NCBI RefSeq assembly: GCF_027744825.2
Contig: NC_071339.1
Location: 25,483,501-25,547,500 of the forward strand
Source of the DNA: Synchiropus splendidus
Lineage: Eukaryota > Chordata > Actinopteri > Syngnathiformes > Callionymidae
Direction of reading: 5' to 3'
DNA: 64,000 bases
The position numbers and the translations under genes are program-made. A model generated the notes under the pieces. The model was not told the origin of the DNA. It saw only the letters and a list, made by a program, of their open reading frames with translations, and ran no database searches. This document shows, in pieces, positions 30,929 through 41,069 of this stretch. The number at the start of each line of letters is the position of its first letter. The first letter of the stretch is position 1.

Positions 30929-31865
30929 TCAATGCTCTCCACATGATGGACAGAATGTAACTGTGTGCGTTTTGCAGATGTAATTCTTGGATTTCACAAA
31001 ACAGGTACTTGTTTTACTGTCATCTCGGGAGGGACAGATCTGGCATCTTTTCCGTTTCTTCACACCTGTATCCAATGCATCCATTGCAGATTGGTTGGGT
31101 GATGTGAGCTTGACCTTTTCAAAGACAGCGGCAGCTGCTGGGCATCGAGGTGGCCTGGCTCGACTCTACAGCTTGGGAGTGACAAGTGCTTTGCCAAGTT
31201 CTTCCAGGAAAAGCCGACGTCGGTACCGTTTGCCGGCATTCCCCTGCTGGTTGATTTCAGTCCACGGGACATATGCATTGTAAGCAGACACATCCACGAT
31301 GTTGCAGAAAATCACCAAGGGCCAATGGGCAGTCTTGCGCTGGCAGCTGTATGTTGCTGTGACTTTGTCCAGATTGTCAACTCCTTTTTTGGTGGAGTTG
31401 TAGTCCAGGATCATTTGTGGCTTCATGTCTTCTCTTTTGCTTAGAGATGCATCTGTGTGCATTGTGCTCATTACAAGAACATTCTTGTTTCTCTTTGGGC
31501 AGTATGAAACAGCTGTTGTTCTGTCACTGAAAGCAAATATTGAGGAATGCCAAGGTCTGCCCTGCACCTTCAGAATTGCCTTAGGAAGTTCTGGCTTACT
31601 TCTTCTGACTGTTCCCGCTGTTCAGCTTTCTCTTCTGAAGTTCATCTCCAAGGCGATAGGATGTAAATGTAAATGTGACGTCACATGTGATGTTATGACC
31701 TTGCAGCCCTTCACTCATCTCCAGCACCACACGCATCCCCTGATTCTTCTCAGGTGCTCCTCCACGTAGCTTTCCAGTGTATACTTGCATATTCCAGGCA
31801 TAGCTAGATTTTGCATCACAGGCCACCCATATTTTGATGCCATACGTGGCGGGCTTGTCGGGCAT
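30929..31865 (-). pseudogene. piggyBac transposase, C-terminal half
   Basis: 31865-31596 reads MPDKPATYGIKIWVACDAKSSYAWNM, containing the second catalytic Asp (CD). 31567-31166 reads KPQMILDYNSTKKGVDNLD (third catalytic Asp) and YSCQRKTAHWPLVIFCNIVDVSAYNAYV. Further down, CQIC..C..C.TH and FCPSCGEH form the C-terminal cysteine-rich zinc-binding domain, ending at a TGA at 30931-30929. Three frames are used, so at least two frameshifts. The N-terminal region including the first catalytic Asp is missing. Family function is cut-and-paste at TTAA; this copy cannot work by itself. Confidence 0.88.
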
Positions 31866-32162
31866 GTACTGTAAACCATCTGTAGCTCATTTTTGGTGTG
31901 TTTGTCAAGAACAAGGGAGAGAGAGTTTCTCCTCTACACACAGCTGGGTCTGAATGGCTATTCAGAGGCAATCAAAATACACATAGCTGGGCAGTCTGAA
32001 TAGGTATATCAAAGAGACATGTTTATTTTGGATCTGAACAGCCACTTACCAACATTAAAGAATCCGTGTCAAAATGACCTGCAACATCATCTTGTATACC
32101 AACTCTGTACAGACATGTCACTAGACATCAAAGTGTCCAGATTTTACACACCCGTTCATGAC
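31866..32162. other. piggyBac internal non-coding remainder and Maverick target site
   Basis: No recognisable transposase N-terminus. CATGAC at 32157-32162 is the left copy of the Maverick target duplication; the right copy is at 57152-57157. Confidence 0.75.
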
Positions 32163-32395
32163 AGAGAGAAGAAGGATACACCAAAATGTCAAAACTGTTT
32201 GATTTATGGCCCTGGAGATAATAAAACACCTCCCCTTCCGGAGGTAATAAAACCACCCCTCCCCCCTTTTTATATAAAAAAGAAATTAAAAATAATAACC
32301 CCTCCCCTTTTTATATAAAAAGAAATTAAAATAATACCCCTCCCCCCTTTTTTATATCAACAGGGAATCAAAATAATAACCCTTCCCTCGAAGGT
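32163..32395 (+). repeat. Maverick left terminal inverted repeat
   Basis: The inverse of 56890-57151. After about 100 bp of unique sequence it consists of iterated ~38-bp units of the form CCCCTCCCC-TTTTTATATAAAAA-GAAATTAAAATAATA. The left end has one unit fewer than the right, so the repeats have changed length independently. Confidence 0.88.
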
Positions 32396-33330
32396 CATGG
32401 TCAACCTGTGTGATGCATGGGTGGGAGGCCGCTACATCCTCGCAGCCGCAACAAACGGTTAGGTCTGGTAGGAGGTCAGGTAGGGTCTGCTCGAGGGGAG
32501 GGGTTTGAGTGGCTCTGGAGGATTATCTTAAGAATGTGTGGGGGAAAAAAAAAGAAAAAATAAGATATTGAAATTAAACTTTAAAGTTTCAGCATTAGTC
32601 AATGTTCAAGCTGTTTCTGCATTGTAGACTAAATAATCTAAACGTGATAGTAGCTACAATATTAATTCTGGTTTAAAGGTTTTAGAAGTTATTTTACATC
32701 TTATGAAACAGTTTTTCATTCTTGAAATATTTCTTAAAGATAAAACAGTAGAAAGAAAACACTTTTTTTTTTTTAGTCTTCACTAATAGTTCAAATGACA
32801 CAGCTACACAACTCATGCACCATTTTTTCAAAATGTGTTTAAAACAGATAATTTCTACTTGTAAAATACTTCTAGTTTTTCAGAAAATAAGGTTGAGTGA
32901 ACAAGGATAAAACAAAAGAAAGAAATACCTTTAGTTTTCAGAAAATAAGGTTGAGTGAGCAAGGATAAAACAAAAGAAAGAAATACCTTTAGTTTTCAGC
33001 ATTAGTTCAAATGACACAGCTATCCAACTCGCATGAGTTTCTGTTGAATTAGTCTATTTAATTTTATGCCCTGTGTGAGTTTGAAACAATGCATTTTTAC
33101 TTACTCAGGAAATACTTTGAAAAAATGAGGTCAACAGAGGGGGGACAACAGTCATTAGGCCTGACTCTTTCTCAGACACTGAAACAGAGTCCGTGGTAAC
33201 CGGTTAATTTGCCGAGGAGATGTGAGTTCTTTCCCGGACGGTTGAATCTTCAAAAGAGACAATCTGAAGACAGAGAGGTCTGTCTGAAGACAAACCTCAT
33301 TCGTCTATCTGAAGGCAAACCTCGCTGTTC
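32396..33330. other. Maverick left arm, non-coding, with a 59-bp tandem duplication
   Basis: AT-rich. The unit GAAAATAAGGTTGAGTGAAC.. is present twice in tandem (about 32882-32940 and 32941-32999). TAGTTCAAATGACACAGCTA occurs at about 32788 and 33004. No gene supported. Confidence 0.6.
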
Positions 33331-33339
33331 AGACTAAGT

Positions 33340-33341
<2 letters not shown>

Positions 33342-33399
<58 letters not shown>

Positions 33400-33407
33400 G
33401 CAGGCAG

Positions 33408-33473
<66 letters not shown>
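33342..33473. repeat. (CA)n microsatellite in two blocks
   Basis: Two pure CA runs separated by CGCACGCAGGCAGG (about 33393-33410). The apparent Cys-Val reading frame is a by-product of the repeat. Confidence 0.97.
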
Positions 33474-33475
<2 letters not shown>

Positions 33476-33492
33476 CACCCGGCTGTAGACCC

Positions 33493-34145
33493 CTCCTTTT
33501 CAAATTGCATCATTTGACAGCGGAAAAGTTTACACCTCTGAGCTATCTAGCAAACGCTGAGCTCTTCCAACATTGTTTTATCCAAAATCAACAAAGGTAT
33601 CGCCTAGACCCTGCCCGCACGAATGGAGTATTTAGACGACCCAGATCAGACCACATTTTACAACGGTTCAGGGGTAACCTTTGCTGTTGACCAGGCCTTA
33701 CACAACTTCATACGACACCTTTTAAAATTGCATCATTTGATGGTGGAAAAGTTTACTCCTCTGAGCTATCTAGCAAAAGCTGAGCTCTTCCAACATTGTT
33801 TAATCCAAAATCAACACAGGTATCGCCTAGCCCCTGCCCGCACGAATGGAGTATTTAGACGACCCCGATCAGACCTCATTTTACAACGGTTCAGGTGTAA
33901 CCTTTGCTGTTGACCAGACTTTACACAACTTCATACGACATCTTTTAAAATTGCATCATTTAACAACGGAAAAGTTTACACCTCTGAGCTATCTAGCAAA
34001 CAATCCAAAATCAACAAGGTATCACCTAGGCCCTTCCCACGCAAAGGAGTATTTAGGTGACCCTGATCCAGACCATGCTTTACATCAGTTCAGGGGTAAC
34101 CTTTGCTGCTGACCAGACCATCCAGAACTCCATCCAACCCCTTTT
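33493..34145 (+). repeat. Three tandem ~223-bp units plus a partial fourth, open in two frames
   Basis: Units start at about 33496, 33719 and 33944. Each contains GCATCATTTGA..GGAAAAGTTTAC..CCTCTGAGCTATCTAGCAAA, CACGAATGGAGTATTTAGACGACC and GGTAACCTTTGCTGTTGACCAG. The third unit lacks about 24 bp. An ATG in the first two units opens MEYLDDPDQT.FYNGSGVTFAVDQ.LHNFIRHLL. Whether this is a repeated small exon or a regulatory repeat I cannot tell. Confidence 0.55.
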
Positions 34146-34166
34146 CAAACGGACTCCGGTCTCGCT

Positions 34167-34468
34167 ATGGACGCCTCTTCCTCTGCACGCCGTAGGTGAA
34201 TATATCTATATGTATACAGTATATCTGTGTATCTACATATACAAGTATTATAAGTATTATATAAAACGTTATGTCATGTTTATCACATCTCTTTTCATTC
34301 ACAGACGTCGTCACCCATCTGCGTGACGTTATTTTAACGCAGAATGATACAGGTAAAAAGATTTCATTATTTTATAATTCATTGTTAATATCTCTATTAT
34401 TTACTACAACAGCATCCCTTCTATTTTCAGACATTGTTGAGTCAGCCAATAACTTTCTGGGGGCATAA
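34167..34468 (+). CDS. Candidate three-exon mini-gene (hypothetical)
   Basis: ATG at 34167. Candidate exons are 34167-34191, 34305-34352 and 34431-34468 (TAA). Intron 2 has a canonical donor CAG|GTAAAAAG and acceptor TTTTCAG; intron 1 uses a weaker donor C|GTAGGT and acceptor ATTCACAG. Joined phase is consistent and gives a 36-residue product ending in the TAA. Using the alternative donor AG|GTGAAT hits an early stop. No similarity recognised. This is inference from splice-site patterns alone. Confidence 0.25.
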
Positions 34469-34849
34469 GAAGGACCGCTGGAGCTGGAACAAACAGAGAT
34501 TTTATTATTTTAAAGTTACATGATGCTGTTTCAAGTCAGACGATAAAATATAGAAACATTCTATTTTCATCTGTCGTTGCTTCACTGAGTCATGCTTTTC
34601 GAAAAAAAATCTAGTCACACTAAAGGTAAAAAAAAAAAGACTTCACTACTTTTAGTTTGTACTGTACCCTGTAATTTAGGGGTAAAACAATCAAACGTGC
34701 GAGCAGTACAAAATGACTTCATCATCAGCCGTGACATTTAGATCAGACCAGACTGAGCAATACAACGTTTGAGCCTTCGAGAAGTTACTACTCAACACTA
34801 ATACACACATACTGCACACAAGCACAAAATGGACTGCAACACAGAAAGT

Positions 34850-34880
<31 letters not shown>

Positions 34881-35025
34881 GCGACACGCAACCACTGTTG
34901 CAAAAATGAGGGAAAGTGAGAATAAGTTACAAGAACTGTTCTTCACTCTGCTTCTTTTCAATCCCAGTATCATGCAAGATGAAATGACTGAATGTGTTCC
35001 TGCAATGTAACAATTGTGAAGCAAT
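34469..35025. other. Maverick left arm, non-coding, second CA microsatellite
   Basis: (CA)n at about 34852-34880 and A/T-rich sequence. No gene supported. Ends at the GTGA target of Gypsy-B (35026-35029). Confidence 0.6.
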
Positions 35026-35029
35026 GTGA

Positions 35030-36112
35030 TGTAGTGAAAGTGAAGGATTGTCTGGTCACGGACGCCTGCGTCTGTGACGTGGATATTATGAAAAATAATA
35101 TCTCCTCGAAAGTTTGGGGCACCACCTGAAATATAGTTTCCAGGAGACTATTTAGCTCTCTTGATTAACACTTAATTAATTAATTAACCGTGGTAACTTA
35201 ATTAACTATTAGCGTAATCAATCTATTTATCTGAAGTCACTACTCGTGATGTAATGTCCTTTACTGATCAGAGGCTCTTAGATTGATTATAATACACTCC
35301 AAAGTAACGTGATCAAGACCAACGTAATTTTATAGATTTATTTAGGAATAAAAGAACAGAAAGAAACAGGAAAGATGCAAAGGAGAATGAGATGATCTCG
35401 ACAATATCGCGATGGAAGCGTAAACCAGTTATGAATCAATGTCAATACCGTATCAGACACGTGTGTAACTGATGGGAAAGTTCAGACGTTCTAGTCTAAC
35501 TGTCAACCTCAGATTTTGACCCCCCCCGGTACCAGAGTTTTATTTGACAATAAAACTTTACCTGAGTTGTAAAGTTGCTCACAATCTGTCAAAACTTTCC
35601 CATCTCAATTTAAGCATTCAGACGACACCAAACATGACCATTCTAGCACATTCTCCTCTATAATGATCAATATAACAATCGACCATTCATGTCAAGTTTA
35701 CCATCACATGTTCAGGGCATCTGGTTTGCTTGAACATCCTGTGGAAATCATGGGTTATTATGGGAAACAAAGTCCTTTTTAAGAAATACACATTAAGACA
35801 CATTCACATACAAGTCTGTCTTTGTTCATCTGGAACCTGGAGAAGGAGGAGCTGTGTGTGTCCCCCACCAAACAGGGTTCATGAGTTGGTCAGGGTTTTT
35901 TTTCTCTTACGGCACAGCATCCTGGACTGTTGCTCTAGTCTCTCCCCCCTTTGACCATTCCAGTGATTTATGGTCCTTATCGGAGGGTTCAGAAACCTCT
36001 GAGCTGCAACAGGCATGGTGGGCACCCAAGGAGATGTCTCCGAGGTGAAGTTACACATTCCAGAAAAGTCCACCAGGTCCATGCTTGAATCTCTGGAGAA
36101 GGAATCACTACA
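35030..36112 (-). repeat. Gypsy-B 3' LTR (1083 bp, internally deleted)
   Basis: Collinear with the 5' LTR except for about 1 kb missing between 35514 and 35515 (equivalent to about 43646-44650). The junction shows only a 2-bp AG microhomology. Confidence 0.92.
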
Positions 36113-36130
36113 TATCCCCCCTCTTGGCGT
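36113..36130 (-). other. Gypsy-B polypurine tract
   Basis: On the minus strand AAGAGGGGGGATA lies immediately upstream of the 3' LTR start, the expected plus-strand primer for reverse transcription. Confidence 0.7.
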
Positions 36131-37436
36131 CGTGTGGAATTGTCGCAGGTATTCCATCGGGGCCAAGATGAGTTGAGTCCTTCAGGTGGTCGTAGATGGC
36201 GCATGGCTCCTGGTGATGAGAGTCACTCATACACTGACTGGTGTATTCTAACATCCCCCACCCCCCCTAGTCACCTGAGAGAGAGTGAGTGAGTAGAATG
36301 ACCCCCGGGGGTCGCATGCATTTAGCTAATATCACCTAGACCGAGGTTGATGGAAACTAGATTCGCGAGGGAAGTGTCGTTAGGTGGGTGAAGTTGAACC
36401 CGGTTCACCTAACATTGTTTGTGGCGAAGTTTGGAGTTCGGACTTGAATAAGGGTAAGTTGAGAGGAACTGATGAGACGACGTGAGGAAAATTGTTGGAT
36501 TTATCCTTCTCAAGTTCACTTTATTTCATTTCTTGAACTAGGCATAAGACAGCTTCATAGTGAATGGAATAAGTGTGGCTTAACTGATGAGGAAAATGTT
36601 TTTTTCAAAAAGAAGGAGAAGAAAGAAGAAGAAGAAGAAGAAGAAACATGCAATAATCAAGATCGACACGCCTATGAACACAACTATCACAGAGACTCGA
36701 TATGTTCTTTTGGTGAGAGAGATAATAGTTGACCTTTGAACTTGTATCAAGGTGGAGCCATATTCTGCTTTTGGAGGAGCGCTTACATCATGAGTGTTGG
36801 AATTTGTATGGGGTCCTCCTCTAGGTTGAAGAGAACTCCTTCTACATTAAGTCTTCTTGAGTGTTCTTTAGTTTTGGTTTGAACACCTAACAGCCATTAA
36901 ACGAGTCCTTGAGATCTTTTATTGTTCGGGAAGTTAGAATGAAGCTGAAGTTTACTATGGAAATTAGCAGGGTATTGGCTCCCGACCAAACACGAGTTAA
37001 AGGGGTAACCAGGTTTCTTATGGTGGTGTCGAGGTCTTGAAAGGCAGAATTGATAGGGGCCAGGTAAATGGTTTGTTCATGTTGTGTGTGTTGAACGAAA
37101 CGAAACATTAGAATATTTCAGTCTTGACTCCCTAGACACTGATTTGACGTTAATTTTAACCGTAAAGCTTACTCTCATGCATTCATCACATATTGGCCAC
37201 TTTATCTTAACAGTAACAGCAACCAAACCGCAACCAAACAACACGGATATGACACAGGTGTAAATTCAACAACTTATCATTTTTATACAGTCTGTAGTTA
37301 GGCTCGATGCGGGTTTTCGTATCAGCCTATCCTAGTCATTATCCGGTGTTAGTTTTTTGTTTTTGTTTTTTTTGGAGATGTTGGGGTGTGGTGCCGTTTG
37401 GTAATTTGGTTTCGGTGAGCCCAGTTGCAAGAAGAT
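36131..37436 (-). pseudogene. Gypsy-B integrase-core stub and unassigned 3' remnant
   Basis: Just past the long frame, a shifted frame at about 37500-37430 reads PWSDLQIDWVGPLVQSTR, the start of an integrase catalytic core, then similarity stops. Further down 37108-36887 is open for 73 codons (FRFVQHTQHEQTIYLAPINSA..) with a hydrophobic stretch. Its position between pol and the 3' LTR would suit an envelope remnant, but I see no diagnostic motif. A (GAA)n/(GAG)n-rich patch lies near 36615-36645. Confidence 0.4.
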
Positions 37437-40400
37437 TCATTGCTTCTGGTAGATTGGACCAGGGGTCCCACCCAATCGGTTTGCAGGTCTGACCATGGGA
37501 ATGTGACTCCCCTGTTTCTGATTAGGTTGAGTCGGCTGGAACTGACAGCATGTTAAGCACCCTTTTATGTAGTCAGCTACATCTTGATGCATGCATGGCC
37601 AGTAGGCTACCTGCTGTAGTGCATCAACGGTTGCTTTGACACCCCTGTGACCTGTGCATGGTGCAACATGTGCATATGCTAGCGTTACCCCCCTTAGGCT
37701 CAGTGGAACTGCAAGTCTTGGCATGGCATGTTCATCTGAGACATAAACCAGCAAGCCATCAACCATGCGCAGTTTGTTTTTGACCGTGAGCCAGTGGGAC
37801 AGTTCCCTGTCCGGCGGGCCACTATTGGGTTTGGGGACGTCATTGTCATGGTCAGCCGTGACGCTGCGAATGAGAGATGACAGGGTGGGATCTTGGTTCT
37901 GCCGATTTACCAGATCTGAGTTTTGAAAAACCTGGTCGCATGCCAAATGTAAAGATGTGTTACATTGTGTGGGAGTACTTCTGGATTGTTGGCGAGTTGC
38001 GGCCAACATGGCTGACATGGACTCTGTGTGGATCCGAGCAGGTCGAACGCTCCATGGCTTCCCGTGGAGAGCACCTTCAATGGCCAAAGTATCTGTGAGG
38101 TCATTATACTTTCTGTCTCGGCCGGGAATACGTGAGTGACCCCGTACCTTCTTCCAATGCACTCGCATGTCATGGGTGCTGACTGGGTGATCACAGACAG
38201 TGAACAAGTCTTTGTGTTTCACTGGCTTGTGGTTGGCCGTTTGGAAACCGTTGTGTTCCCGGCCTGGAAGGTGGTAGAGAACGGTGTCAACGTTTGAGTT
38301 TGAGGGTGTTCGTGGGTTGCTGCGCGGGTCGTGTCTCGCCGAGTCACCCCCCTTTGCTACTGTATAGCAAGAAGGGTGTGAGTCATGCTCTAGCGGCAGA
38401 GGTTGACGAACTTGGGCCCAGATTTTAAGACGTTGGAAATCTATAATTGGCTCAAACCTGTTGAGTAAATCTTTGCCGATAAGCAGAGGGATGTTGTTAT
38501 GTGGTGACACATAGACCGGGTGGACTACAGTCATGGGTCCAATGGTCCAGTGTATTAGCGTTAAGGTGTTCAACTGCGTGCCAACGGTGGAGAATGCCCA
38601 GACATCTAATTTACATTTCTGTAATTTGAGAGTTTTATCTTGGGCGTGGGCAGCTTGCTGTAATTGGTCAAACACCTGTGTCGACATGGTAGTGATGTCT
38701 GCTGCCGTGTCAACGAGGGCTTTACAGTGAAGCAGATCTTCGAGAGTCGTGGCAAGGTAAAACTTGCGAGCCACCCCCCTTTCTGTCAACTCACCCAAAA
38801 GCTGTTGTGTGGGTTGAGCTGGGTGTTCGACCCACGAGTTTTCACCCAAGGGTGGCGAGTCCTGATCATAGTTGACGACTAGGACTGCTGGGTTTGGTGG
38901 GTTTGAGGTTAGGTTCTTGTCTGCCGGTGGTGTGGCTTGACTCTCAGTTGCCTCCAGGCCTAGTCTGGAGGGAGGCTTCTTTGGATTTTGTTCCTTGTAC
39001 CACTGGGCGAACAGCTTGTACATCTGTTCCTCCTCAGGACTGGGATTTTTCTGATTGTCATTTTTCTTATGACAACAGTTAGCCTGGGAGTATGCTTGAG
39101 TGGAGGGGACCGGTTTTACGTGGCCATCTCCATGGTTAGCGTGACGACGCCAAGCGTTTCCAGGGTGTGGGGGTTTGTGGAAACCAGCTTGGTTCTTCAT
39201 GGTACACGGTGGCGCTGTGGAGTCGTCTGACCGTGCATTCCGTGAGAAGAATGTCTTACGGGCCTGACGAGGACTCGCTTTGCGCTCTGGTTGTCGGTGT
39301 GTCAGTGACAAAGGTTTTACTTCTGGCGGGAATACTGGTACATCCCATTCAAGTTCCATGTGGGAACTTTGGACACCCAGTGGCAGCAGTGAAGGTGGTT
39401 CACCATTTTTCCAGTTGCCCAGCATCTGTTTTGCGAAGCCTTTATCGGCTAGGTCACGCAACTGAAAGCTATTCATAGTGCGGGGGCAGGCTGTCACTCC
39501 AAGGTGGTGGCTTGTGCCAGGATGAAGATTTCGGAGGAACAGGGCTTTGAAGTTGAGGTCTTCTTCCATATTTTGCTCATTTTTGTCACCGAAGAATGCT
39601 TGTCGGAGTCTGTGATAGTATTGAGCTGGTGGCTCATTTCTGCCTTGTTTGACAGCGATAGCTGACAATAGACCTAGTGAGGGTTCGGGGCTGGAGTATT
39701 CTCTCAGCATCATTTTGGTGAGGGTGTCAAAATCATTTTGGACAGCTGGTGGCTGCCTGTCAATGAAGTTGCCTACCTCCCTTCTGGATGTGATTTTGAG
39801 GAGGTAGATTTTGTCTGGGGTGGTTGCCTCTGGGAACCGCTGAAGGTGATATTCGATGTCCCTCAGATATGACCTGGTCTCTGTATTACCTCCAGGTTCG
39901 GGCTCAAACCGAGGTATGTTGCGAGCCAGTTTGTTTAGTACATTTGTGGTCAGGCCCTGTGCCGGGGCTTTGTCAGGGGGGGCTGCGGCTGCATAACCTC
40001 CCTGGTGAGGAGGGTTATTAGGCCAGTGAAGGGAAGCAGAGTCATAGTTTGGTTGTGATCTGCTGCCTTCTGGGTGAGCGGTCCACTGAGAGAAGGGATT
40101 GAGAGATTTAAAGGTGCTTGGTTGTTCCTTGGAATCTCTGAGCAGAGACCCTGGCTTAGACGGGGGCTCGTGGGCCGCGTCTCCAGCTCTTTGGGTTTGC
40201 TCTACTGTGTTTTGCAGCTCGTTCTTTGTCCTGCTAAGGTGTTCTTGGAGCTGACTTACATGGTCCTCAAAGGACTTTACGTGGCGGAGGAGGTGGTAGT
40301 CCTTTTCTACTTCTTCCTCCTTTTCCGCCGTAATTGAGTCGACCTGACTTTGGAGGGACTGGACCTTTTCATTGGCTTGTTGTAACAACTGCCTGGTTTT

Positions 40401-41069
40401 ATCATGTTCGTCCAGAAGTCGAAGGTAGAGCTCTGTTTGTCGAGGTGCTTGTTTCCTTAATGCTTCTGACAAGGTCTCCACTTCTGCAAGTGCATCAGAC
40501 AGTTCTTTCTGACAAAAGGATAATCTTGCCTCCACCCGCTTGAGTTCATTCTAAGAGGTCAGTGACTCAGCCAGGGCATCTAGGAGGTCTTGCGTTTGTT
40601 GATCTCTGACGACCTCATGGTCAGTTAGATCTTGTCTCAGTTGAGACACCTCTTGAGTAAGCTCTAGGTTGTCTTGTTTCAGCTTACTAAGTTCTGTGGT
40701 GTTTGACTGAGATTCAACCATGTCGAGTCTCTCTGTTAAGAGGGACTCCCTTTGTCTCAGCAGGGCTAGGTCCTGTTGTCCACGCTCCCATTGTCGTTCC
40801 CTGTTTTCAATTTCTTTGTCTTTAATTTTTAATTGTGCCACCAAGTTCACGGTCATGCAACTTAGGGCTTTAACCAGGGATTTATCTTTGGGGTCCGTGG
40901 ACTCCAATTGGCTCATGAGCTGAGCGATATTATCATTGATAGCGTCAGGTTGATCTGCTGCCAGGGTTGTGCTATAACCTGGGCATATCTTATCAGTGAT
41001 TGTGGCGAGCAGGTGCTCTAACGAATCCAGGTTTTCGTAGTCGACCGGGGATTCTCTGCTTTCAGCCAT
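37437..41069 (-). pseudogene. Gypsy-B Gag-Pro-RNaseH(C-term)-integrase zinc finger polyprotein, RT deleted
   Basis: 41069-40551 (172 aa, coiled-coil rich) and 40535-37437 (1032 aa) are in the same frame, separated by one amber codon at 40553-40551 and 15 nt. The second part holds more coiled coil (1-115), a capsid-like segment (about 200-375), an aspartic protease with LVDTAAD at 607-613 (DT-A/G type) and LLIGKDLL at 684-691, an RNase H C-terminal motif WKKVRGHSRIPG..NDLTD (about 794-815), and the HHCC zinc finger (H956, H963, C993, C996). The polymerase domain with YxDD is absent although the frame is unbroken. Confidence 0.85.

Noticed and set aside
33297..33503. Open frame with long Cys-Val alternation on the minus strand
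   Set aside because: It is the translation of a (CA)n microsatellite.
36887..37108. Envelope gene of Gypsy-B
   Set aside because: Only 73 codons with one hydrophobic stretch; no signal peptide, cleavage site or fusion motif visible. Kept only as an unassigned remnant.
38533..39478. Several plus-strand frames opposite Gypsy-B
   Set aside because: Antisense to the 1032-codon polyprotein with protease and zinc-finger motifs; no independent support.
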